Shown one piece after another: positions 51,380 to 58,713 of a stretch of 64,000 nucleotides of DNA. Position 1 is the first letter of the stretch, and each line of letters begins with the position of its first letter. The notes beneath the pieces are model-generated. The model saw nothing but the letters and a program-made list of their open reading frames with translations, was not told where the DNA came from and did no database searches. Origin of the DNA: an uncultured Christensenella sp. GTDB taxonomy: Bacteria; Bacillota; Clostridia; Christensenellales; Pumilibacteraceae. Location: NCBI GenBank assembly GCA_910578545.1, contig CAJTPT010000002.1, positions 248,001 to 312,000 on the forward strand. Direction: 5' to 3'. A program made the position numbers and the translations under genes.

Positions 51380-52423
51380 TCAAAATTTGATTTTGTCAGC
51401 CGCAAGCCGCTTTGCAAACGAAAGTGTAAGTTCGTTTGCCGCCGCGGCGTCGTCGCCGCTCCACGTTAACGAAAAGCAATGATTCGAACCATGGTAGCGC
51501 GCCGAAAAATATTCCAAGTACACACTATTTTTATTGAGCTTATCAACCATTATATTCCCTTGCCCGTTGCAAAAAATATCGTTGTCGGAATAAATCAAAA
51601 AGCAAGGCGGAAAATTACTCGTTACAAAATCTATAGGCGCGCAACAATCACGGTACTCGTATTTGTCGAGGTCCTTTGCGTGAATGCCTGTTAAGCTAAG
51701 TATCACTCCGTCGGCGAATCGGTACATAATACTGTTTTTGTCAAGCGCCGAGTCCAAATCGTAAACACCGCAGTTTAAAAGCGCACCGAAAAATTTGAAT
51801 TTGGGCGCACATCCCAATATGGTCTTTAGCTTTTCGGAAGAGTTGATTACCGACACCATTGCCGCATAATAAGCGCCCGCACTGTCACCGTCGACAAATA
51901 TTTTGTTGACGTCGATATTAAATCTATCGGCGCTGTCGTACACATAGTTTACCGCCGAAACGATATGCTTTAACGGATCGGGGTACAAAAAATCAGGCGC
52001 AAGTCCGTAGTTTATACAAAACACGCTAAATCCGTTTATAGCAAAGAATTGAGCCCTGCCTTTTCGAAATTTCTTATCGCCCGCAGTAAATCCTCCGCCG
52101 TGAATTATAATAATAGCAGGCTGTTTTTGCTCCGATTTGTCGCGGTAAAAATCCAATCGGCAAACGTCAGACAAGCTTTCGTCATATACGATGTCATTCT
52201 CGGCAATCAGGTTTTCCGCATCGTCCTTCTTTACGTGAGGACACGAATTTTGCGCGGTAGCAAAAAGAATATCTATGGCGCGAAAAATCTTTTTTATCTG
52301 ACGCACCACGATTTTGCGGCGACTTTTCTCAAGCTTAGACAGCCCTTTGTCGCTTTCGGCGCTTTGATCGATATAATTGTTTATTTTCTCTTCAGAACGA
52401 TTTTTGTTTGCTTTTTTACCCAT
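51380..52423 (-). CDS. Alpha/beta hydrolase (HSL-type esterase)
   Basis: 347 residues. IIIHGGGFTAGD is the oxyanion HGGG motif (near residue 100), and VDGDSAGAYYAA has the nucleophile GDSAG (near 175). The acid and His are in SDNDIFCNGQ and YHGSNHCF. The first ~85 residues are charged and helical, longer than usual. Substrate unknown; carboxylesters are likely. Confidence 0.88.
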   Translation of the reverse strand: MGKKANKNRSEEKINNYIDQSAESDKGLSKLEKSRRKIVVRQIKKIFRAIDILFATAQNSCPHVKKDDAENLIAENDIVYDESLSDVCRLDFYRDKSEQKQPAIIIIHGGGFTAGDKKFRKGRAQFFAINGFSVFCINYGLAPDFLYPDPLKHIVSAVNYVYDSADRFNIDVNKIFVDGDSAGAYYAAMVSVINSSEKLKTILGCAPKFKFFGALLNCGVYDLDSALDKNSIMYRFADGVILSLTGIHAKDLDKYEYRDCCAPIDFVTSNFPPCFLIYSDNDIFCNGQGNIMVDKLNKNSVYLEYFSARYHGSNHCFSLTWSGDDAAAANELTLSFAKRLAADKIKF

Positions 52424-52438
52424 AATACCCTCGCCTAT

Positions 52439-52467
52439 ATTCTACAAAACCGACAACGTATTGTCAA
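52439..52467 (-). promoter_or_regulatory. Promoter of the esterase gene
   Basis: TTGACA (52462-52467), 17-base spacer, TAGAAT (52439-52444); a GAGGG site precedes the ATG. Confidence 0.75.
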
Positions 52468-52519
52468 GACCAAACGGCAAAAAATTTTACCGTCAAACAA
52501 TGATAATCGTTGAAAATAC

Positions 52520-52548
52520 TTTACTATACCCGTAAAAAATGTTATCCT
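52520..52548 (+). promoter_or_regulatory. Possible promoter of the nicotinamidase-like gene
   Basis: TTTACT (52520-52525), 17-base spacer, TATCCT (52543-52548), 24 bases before the ATG. Both boxes are weak. Confidence 0.35.
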
Positions 52549-52572
52549 AAATCAAAACACTTTGAGGTGATT

Positions 52573-53133
52573 ATGAAAAACAATAAAACGGCAATTCTCG
52601 TTGTGGACATGCTAAACGACTTTGTAACGGGCGCGCTAAAATGCGACAGAGGACTTTCGATAGTTCCAAAAACCGCCGAGCTGTTGACTGCCGCTCGACA
52701 AAACGGCGTATCCGTCATTTTCTGCAATGACGCGCACTTAAAAGGCGTAGATCACGAGCTTAAGCTTTGGGGCGATCATGCGATAGCGGGAACTGACGGC
52801 GCAAAGGTTATTCCGGAGCTCGGCGTATGCGAAACAGACTATATCGTTCCCAAACGCAGATACAGCGGATTTTTCCACACCGACCTTGATTTACTTTTAC
52901 GCGAGCTGTGCGTTGATACGGTAATCCTTACCGGACTTCATACCCACATGTGTGTCAGACACACTGCCGCCGATGCGTACTGTCTGGGGTATAATGTTGT
53001 AGTCGCATCTGACGCCACTAACTCGTTTACCGAAGAGGACTACACAAACGGCATAAAATACTTAAAAGAAGTATACGCAGCAAGCGCTTACACAGTCAAC
53101 GAACTTATTGAAATATTCAAAAAAAGTAAATAG
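52573..53133 (+). CDS. Isochorismatase-family hydrolase (nicotinamidase-like)
   Basis: 186 residues. Catalytic triad Asp in LVVDMLNDF (near residue 12), Lys in VPKRRYSGF (near 95) and Cys in THMCVRHTAADAY (near 130). Likely deamidates nicotinamide or a similar amide; the exact substrate cannot be told. GAGGTG upstream of this ATG decides the start over the longer reading from 52510. Ends at a terminator. Confidence 0.88.
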   Translation: MKNNKTAILVVDMLNDFVTGALKCDRGLSIVPKTAELLTAARQNGVSVIFCNDAHLKGVDHELKLWGDHAIAGTDGAKVIPELGVCETDYIVPKRRYSGFFHTDLDLLLRELCVDTVILTGLHTHMCVRHTAADAYCLGYNVVVASDATNSFTEEDYTNGIKYLKEVYAASAYTVNELIEIFKKSK

Positions 53134-53144
53134 TATAACTAATA

Positions 53145-53177
53145 CAAAAAGACGCCGTGCAATCGACGTCTTTTTTC
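53145..53177. terminator. Bidirectional terminator (nicotinamidase-like gene and opp operon)
   Basis: AAAAAGACG and CGTCTTTTTT around a 12-base loop. It serves the plus-strand gene and the end of the opp operon. Confidence 0.8.
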
Positions 53178-53178
53178 A

Positions 53179-53445
53179 TTAATCAATAAACCAACCGTTA
53201 AGCCAGCACACTATTATTCCGATAGTAATCCCGAACCCAACCAAAACGGCAAACAGGCGCGGAAGATATACCGAAAACCATGCGCCAATCATGGCGCGTT
53301 TTTCCTTGCGCGACGGCTTATCCTCGTCATCGACCTTACGCTTATTCTTAGGCGTAGGCGTGTACCAAGGCATACCCTCGACATTCATATCGATAATGGT
53401 TCTACCGTCATCGTCGGCATACTTTTTTTTACCCTTTCGGAACAT
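53179..53445 (-). CDS. Small single-pass membrane protein at the end of the opp operon
   Basis: 88 residues, not recognised. Very basic N-terminal half (RKGKKKYADDDGR ... RKEKRAMI) followed by one membrane helix (LFAVLVGFGITIGIIVCWL, near 64-83). Predicted cytoplasmic N-terminus. It lies 6 bases after oppF, so it is co-transcribed with the Opp genes. Confidence 0.7.
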   Translation of the reverse strand: MFRKGKKKYADDDGRTIIDMNVEGMPWYTPTPKNKRKVDDEDKPSRKEKRAMIGAWFSVYLPRLFAVLVGFGITIGIIVCWLNGWFID

Positions 53446-53451
53446 ATAACC

Positions 53452-54687
53452 TCAGTCTTGCGGATACAAATGACAAGCGCACATGTGTCCGTTGCCGTAG
53501 TCCTTAAACTTAGGTTCTACGTGCTTGCAGATTTCCATGCACTTAGAACATCTCGTGTGGAACTTACAGCCTTCCGGCGGATGCGCGGGGCTCGGAATGT
53601 CGCCGGTCAATATTATGCGATTGCCCTTGTAATGCGGATCGGGCACAGGCACTGCCGAAAACAATGCGTGCGTGTACGGGTGCATGGGGTTATCGAATAT
53701 TTCTCTCTCATCGCCGAGCTCGACAAAGTTACCCAAATACATGACCCCCACCCTGTCCGAAATATGCTGAACAACGCTGAGGTCGTGCGATATAAACAAG
53801 TACGTCAAATTCATATCGCGCTGTAATTCCTTAAGAAGGTTGATTACCTGCGCCTGTATGGACACGTCAAGCGCCGAAACGGGCTCGTCGCAAACAACGA
53901 ACTTCGGTCTTACTGCCAATGCGCGCGCTATGCAAATACGCTGACGCTGACCGCCCGAAAACTCATGCGGATAACGGTCGAAATAAAAGTCCTGCAAGCC
54001 GCACTTGCGCATGATATTGATAATGTAATCACGATATTCGGACTTAGGCACAATTTTGTGGACCTTGACCGCTTCGCCTATAATTTCACCGACGGGACTA
54101 CGGGGCGGTAAGCTTCCGTACGGATCTTGGAAAATAATCTGCATTTGCGTGCGAATCTTACGCAGATCGTGCGCTTTAAGCGCAGTTATATCCGTACCGT
54201 CAAAAACAACCTTTCCGCCCGTTATATCAAACAAACGAAGGATGCTTCTGCCCATCGTGCTCTTGCCGCAACCGCTTTCGCCGACTATGCCGAGCGTTTC
54301 GCCGCGGTGCATTTTAAAGCTGACGCCATTAACCGCTTTAACATACGTTTTTTCGTAAATAAGCTTACGCTTAGTCTTGTTCTGAATCGGCTCGATGCTA
54401 TCTACGTGTGCGCGTTGTTGAAGCTCGCCTACATCGGCCGCGGCGCTATCCGATACAACGTCCAAAGACGATGGCTCTTGCGGCTCTACGTGTTCCGACG
54501 CTGACTGCGCGGCAAGCAATAACGAAGAATTTTTGGGCTCGTGTAATTTAACAAGCTTCCATTCTTTTTTTGCCAAAAAGTATTTTTTTAAATCGTATAC
54601 TTCGAGGATATAATCCTCTTTTTTAGGCGTGGCTTCGCTCGGAACCTCGGTGTTATTATTCATCTCGGTTTTGATTTCTTCCGACAT
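53452..54687 (-). CDS. oppF: Oligopeptide ABC importer, ATPase OppF
   Basis: 411 residues. Walker A GIVGESGCGKST, signature FSGGQRQRICIARAL and Walker B FVVCDEPVSALD. The typical dipeptide/oligopeptide C-terminal CxxxC cluster region is present (CKFHTRCSKCMEICKHVEP). An insert of about 60 residues, rich in Ser, Glu, Ala and Val, splits the first domain strand (LEVYDLKKYF) from the KAVNGVSF strand. Start overlaps oppD by one base. Confidence 0.93.
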   Translation of the reverse strand: MSEEIKTEMNNNTEVPSEATPKKEDYILEVYDLKKYFLAKKEWKLVKLHEPKNSSLLLAAQSASEHVEPQEPSSLDVVSDSAAADVGELQQRAHVDSIEPIQNKTKRKLIYEKTYVKAVNGVSFKMHRGETLGIVGESGCGKSTMGRSILRLFDITGGKVVFDGTDITALKAHDLRKIRTQMQIIFQDPYGSLPPRSPVGEIIGEAVKVHKIVPKSEYRDYIINIMRKCGLQDFYFDRYPHEFSGGQRQRICIARALAVRPKFVVCDEPVSALDVSIQAQVINLLKELQRDMNLTYLFISHDLSVVQHISDRVGVMYLGNFVELGDEREIFDNPMHPYTHALFSAVPVPDPHYKGNRIILTGDIPSPAHPPEGCKFHTRCSKCMEICKHVEPKFKDYGNGHMCACHLYPQD

Positions 54688-56453
54688 TACTTATTCTCCT
54701 CGCCGTCTGTCTTGGTTGCGGTTTTCTTAGCCGTCGGCTTCCCGGTAGTTGTCGACTTCGTCTTGGCGGTAGACGTAGTTTTCTTTGTGCCGGCAGACGC
54801 ACTCTGTGCTTCAGACTTTTTAGCTGCTGTCGCCGACTTCGTCTTGGCGGCAGACGTAGTTTTTTTTGCACCGGCAGTGCCCTTTGTCGAAGGCTTTTTG
54901 GCGGCAGTCTTTTTAGCGGTTGTTTTAGGCTTAGCTGATTTTTTAGCCTTTGTTGGCTCTTCAGTCGGTTGATCGACTACGGCAACCGTTTCCGAATCGG
55001 TTTGTGAAATTTGAGCGTTACTCGAAATTAAATCCGCTTCCTTTAATTCCTGCGCATTTCTGGCTTCTTCCAAAGCCGCCATCTTTTCCGACGCGCGATA
55101 GCATGCAACGTAGTGCGTGGCAGAAACTTGCACAAGCGGCGGGTACTCGCCGTCACAACATTCCTGACACTCTTCGCAGCGGTCTTTAAAATAGCAGTAC
55201 GTCGGCATATTAATCGGGTTGGGAACCTGACCTTTTATACTGTACAGCCAATCGACGTCTTTATTAATAACGGGTTTGCTCTTTTGCAGACCGACAGTAT
55301 ACGGGTGAAGCGGCGTGTCGAATATATCCTCGACTGTGCCCTTTTCGATAATACGCCCGGCATACATAACAACGACGTAATCCGCCATACCGGCAATAAC
55401 GCCTAGGTCATGCGTGATTATCATAATCGAACCGTTGATTTTGGTTTTGATTTCCTTGAGCAGATCCAAAACCTGTGCTTGTATAGTAACGTCAAGCGCA
55501 GTCGTTGGCTCGTCCGCCACGATAAGCTTTGGGTTGCAGGCAAGCGCCATGGCTATCATAACACGCTGACGCATACCACCCGAAAGCTCGTGCGGGTAGT
55601 TTTTGTAAACAATATCGGGCATAGCTATGCCGACAAGACTGAGCATCTCGAGCGTGCGCTTTTTCGCAAGCGCCTTATCCGCGCCCGGCGTGTGAAGCAG
55701 AACGACCTCGTCCAACTGATTACCTATGGTAAACAGCGGATTAAGGCTAGTCATAGGCTCTTGGAAAATCATTGCGATTTCCTTGCCACGAATGCGTTGC
55801 ATAGCACGCGTAGGCATTTTGGCAATATCAAAAACCTTGTCTTCCATTTCAAACGCAGGAAAACCGTTTCCGTCCAAGGACTGAACCTGTTCCATCACAG
55901 GCTTGCCATCTTTATCCACTACGGGCTTACCCTTTTTGTCGAGCTTTTGGCGCGTTTTGATAACACGCTCACCGTCAACTTCCTCGTATTCCCAAATGGG
56001 AATAGGCTTGCCGTCAGGGCCCTTTTTGTAGTCCTGCGTATTAAACCTGATCGAGCCGTCTACAATCTGTCCCTGCGGTGCTTGAACAAGCTGCATAACC
56101 GAAAGCGAGGTAACCGATTTACCGCAACCGCTCTCGCCTACTACGCCGACGATAGAGCTTTTTGGTATTTCAAACGAAACTCCGTCGACAGCCTTGGATA
56201 TGCCGGCGTCGGTAAAAAAGTAAGTGCGCAAGTCCTCGATTTCCAAAATATTGGAAGGGTCTTTCATTTGCGTAACGTATTCCGTTTCGGGAACGCTACT
56301 ACGCTTTTTCTTTTCAAATTCACGCGTTGTTTTGCGGTTTTCAGATGAAATCCTACGCGCTTCCTTACCTGTTATATAGTGCGGATCGTCCTTGTGTGTA
56401 ACGTGACGGTACCAATCCTTTACACGAATAAAAAATGATTTTTTTTCAGCCAT
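54687..56453 (-). CDS. oppD: Oligopeptide ABC importer, ATPase OppD, with a lysine-rich tail
   Basis: 588 residues, versus about 330 usual. ATPase motifs: GVVGESGCGKSVTSL, LSGGMRQRVMIAMAL, LIVADEPTTALD; the Cys cluster CYFKDRCEECQECC follows. Two additions: an insert of about 70 residues after the Walker A part (GPDGKPIPIWEYEE ... MEQVQSLDGNG), and a C-terminal tail (about 496-588) with 25 Lys among 93 residues, mostly K, A, T and S in short repeats, like histone H1 or HU tails. It forms the OppDF pair that drives OppBC. Confidence 0.92.
   Translation of the reverse strand: MAEKKSFFIRVKDWYRHVTHKDDPHYITGKEARRISSENRKTTREFEKKKRSSVPETEYVTQMKDPSNILEIEDLRTYFFTDAGISKAVDGVSFEIPKSSIVGVVGESGCGKSVTSLSVMQLVQAPQGQIVDGSIRFNTQDYKKGPDGKPIPIWEYEEVDGERVIKTRQKLDKKGKPVVDKDGKPVMEQVQSLDGNGFPAFEMEDKVFDIAKMPTRAMQRIRGKEIAMIFQEPMTSLNPLFTIGNQLDEVVLLHTPGADKALAKKRTLEMLSLVGIAMPDIVYKNYPHELSGGMRQRVMIAMALACNPKLIVADEPTTALDVTIQAQVLDLLKEIKTKINGSIMIITHDLGVIAGMADYVVVMYAGRIIEKGTVEDIFDTPLHPYTVGLQKSKPVINKDVDWLYSIKGQVPNPINMPTYCYFKDRCEECQECCDGEYPPLVQVSATHYVACYRASEKMAALEEARNAQELKEADLISSNAQISQTDSETVAVVDQPTEEPTKAKKSAKPKTTAKKTAAKKPSTKGTAGAKKTTSAAKTKSATAAKKSEAQSASAGTKKTTSTAKTKSTTTGKPTAKKTATKTDGEENK
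54754..54877 (-). repeat. Two near-identical 43-base direct repeats in the oppD tail
   Basis: Copies at 54754-54796 and 54835-54877, 81 bases apart, with only a few mismatches. They encode the repeated Ala-Gly-x-Lys-Lys-Thr-Thr-Ser-x-Ala-Lys-Thr-Lys-Ser part of the lysine-rich tail, evidence that the tail grew by duplication. Confidence 0.85.
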
Positions 56454-56456
56454 ACT

Positions 56457-57689
56457 TTACCTCTTCATCTTGGGATCGAGCGCGTCACGCAATCCGTCGC
56501 CGATAAAGTTGAAAGCCACAACCGCAAGAATAATCAAAAATCCGGCGGGCAACCAATCGAGCACGTGGTTGGCAAGGACAGTGGGGGCTTTAGCCGAATT
56601 GACCATTTGCCCAAGCGAAGCCGTATCCTTCGGCGCACCAAGACCAAGGAAGCTAAGCGAAGCCTCCGTCAATATCGTTCCGCCCAAGCCGAGCGTCATC
56701 GAAACAATCAGCTGTGGCATGACGTTGGGAACAAGGTGCTTAAATATCTTACGTACAGGACTAAAGCCCAATGCGTCGGTAGCTATCATATACTCTTGCT
56801 CACGCAGGTACAAAATTTGGCCTCTGACTAACCGCGCAGTACCCGACCAACTCATCAGAGTGAGCACGCCCATCATGAAGTATATTCTAAGGTCGGGATC
56901 AAGTCCCGATCCATCAAAGAACGCGCCGACAATAAGCATGATCGGAAGTGACGGCAAACAGTTAAGTATATCGACAAGTCGCATTATAAGCATATCGACC
57001 CAGCCGCCGAAATATCCTGCAAGCCCACCCAGAATAACGCCTATGAGCGTATAAACAATAACGACCAAAAAGCTGAGCATAAGCGACAGTCTTCCGCCGT
57101 ACATAAGCCTTACAAAAATATCCTGACCTTCTTCGTCCGTACCCAAAACATGCAAGGCCTTTTTGCCGTCTTCGTTTATCCCATATGTAAACGGGCGCGC
57201 CCATTGATTGAAATCTTCGGGACGGCTTACTGTATATGTATAGTAAGTAAATTTATCATCGCCCGATCCTTCCTCGTATTTTGCAAACTGATATTCGGTA
57301 CGATCGGCAAGGGAACGGTCTACCTCGGACTGACCCCAACCGATAAATACAGGGCCTAAGAAAGAGAATACGACTACTGCCAAAAATATAACGAGTCCGA
57401 TAACCGAAAGCCGTGAACGGAAAAACCGCTTAAAAACGAGTTTAGTAGGCGAAACAATCCTTACCCTATCGGCAAGTGATTCGGCATCATTATTTTTATT
57501 TTGCGTTGATTCAACCGCGACAGAATCCCGTGCTTCCGAATCATGAACTTCTATTTGTTCGCTTGCGGAATTATCGACAATCGGCGTTTCGACAGTTTCG
57601 GTTTGATCTTCGACTGTCTCTGCCGTTTGCAAGTGCGCGTTTTCGGCCGGAACGCTGTTTTCTATTAAATCTTGTTTCTTTTTAGCCAT
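56457..57689 (-). CDS. oppC: Oligopeptide ABC importer, permease OppC, with an acidic N-terminus
   Basis: 410 residues, versus about 300 usual. Residues 1-80 are a cytoplasmic acidic extension (many Glu, Asp, Val, Thr; few Lys) before the first membrane helix (SRLSVIGLVIFLAVVVF). A large extra loop of about 60 residues follows (TEYQFAKYEEGSGDDKFTYYTYTV). The permease EAA loop and six-helix core are normal (GTDEEGQDIF, RQ-type ATPase contact region, EASLSFLGLG). Confidence 0.93.
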   Translation of the reverse strand: MAKKKQDLIENSVPAENAHLQTAETVEDQTETVETPIVDNSASEQIEVHDSEARDSVAVESTQNKNNDAESLADRVRIVSPTKLVFKRFFRSRLSVIGLVIFLAVVVFSFLGPVFIGWGQSEVDRSLADRTEYQFAKYEEGSGDDKFTYYTYTVSRPEDFNQWARPFTYGINEDGKKALHVLGTDEEGQDIFVRLMYGGRLSLMLSFLVVIVYTLIGVILGGLAGYFGGWVDMLIMRLVDILNCLPSLPIMLIVGAFFDGSGLDPDLRIYFMMGVLTLMSWSGTARLVRGQILYLREQEYMIATDALGFSPVRKIFKHLVPNVMPQLIVSMTLGLGGTILTEASLSFLGLGAPKDTASLGQMVNSAKAPTVLANHVLDWLPAGFLIILAVVAFNFIGDGLRDALDPKMKR

Positions 57690-57699
57690 ATTACACCGC

Positions 57700-58683
57700 C
57701 TACTTGGAAATCTTGATTCGCGGATCGACCAACATATAGGTTATATCCGACAGTAGCGTTCCGATAACGGAAAGAATTGAGATGAACATGTTATAACCCA
57801 TTACAAGCGGAATATCCCCCACCTGCAAAGCTTGATAAGCAATTCGACCTATTCCGTTTATTGCAAAGACGTCCTCGAGTATCATCATACCGCCAAACAA
57901 CCCGGGAATAATTCCCGCCATCATTGTAACGATAGGTACCATGGTATTGCGGAAGACATGCTTATATACGACCTTGCGTTCGGAAAGACCCTTTGCTCGT
58001 GCAGTACGCACATAATCCTGATTAAGCACTTCCAAAGTATTTGTACGCGTGTGTCGCATTAGTCCGCCTATAGAACCGATAATAACGGTCACCATCGGCA
58101 AAACCATATGCCACAATAAGTCCCATAAATCAAAGCCTGTAGTATCGCCTGCGGCAGTACCCTGTAACGGGAACCATCCGAGTCCGACGGCAAAAACGCG
58201 CAATAATAGGTAAGCCAAGAAGAACGACGGCAAAGAAATACCGATCATCGCCAAAACCGACGTTGTATAGTCGACCGCACCGTATTGATTGGTCGCCGCT
58301 TTAACGCCGAGCGGGATAGCAATGAGGAATTGAAATATGTACGCAAAAATACCGATACCGAACGATATCCACATATGATCGGATATAACGGTAGCAACGG
58401 GTTCGTTGTGCTTAAATGACAATCCTAAATCGCCGCTAAGAGCGCCAGAAAACCACTTCCAATACCCTTTCCATAGACCAATGAATGAGCTATCGTCAAG
58501 ACCGTAAAGCGCTTTAATCCTTTGGACATCCTCTAGTGAAATTAGCTGTTGCTGCAACTGAGCCGCAAAACTTTTATCAACAAAGTCGGACGGAATCATT
58601 CGCATAATAAAGTACAGCAAAATAGACACCAAAAGCAAAATCACTATTGAGTATAAAACTCTTTTGAGTATGTACTTAACCAT
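57700..58683 (-). CDS. oppB: Oligopeptide ABC importer, permease OppB
   Basis: 327 residues of normal size. RVLYSIVILLLVSILLYFIMRMIPSDF at the N-terminus, the DYVRTARAKGLSERKVVYKHVFRNTMVPIVT EAA loop (quoted in part) and six membrane segments. Confidence 0.95.
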   Translation of the reverse strand: MVKYILKRVLYSIVILLLVSILLYFIMRMIPSDFVDKSFAAQLQQQLISLEDVQRIKALYGLDDSSFIGLWKGYWKWFSGALSGDLGLSFKHNEPVATVISDHMWISFGIGIFAYIFQFLIAIPLGVKAATNQYGAVDYTTSVLAMIGISLPSFFLAYLLLRVFAVGLGWFPLQGTAAGDTTGFDLWDLLWHMVLPMVTVIIGSIGGLMRHTRTNTLEVLNQDYVRTARAKGLSERKVVYKHVFRNTMVPIVTMMAGIIPGLFGGMMILEDVFAINGIGRIAYQALQVGDIPLVMGYNMFISILSVIGTLLSDITYMLVDPRIKISK

Positions 58684-58713
58684 TTAGTAAACCTTTTTTT
58701 GTTAGTCGATTGC

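Noticed and set aside
52495..52512. Fur/PerR-like box AACAATGATAATCGTT before the nicotinamidase-like gene
   Set aside because: Only about two thirds of positions fit, in AT-rich DNA, and no iron gene is near.
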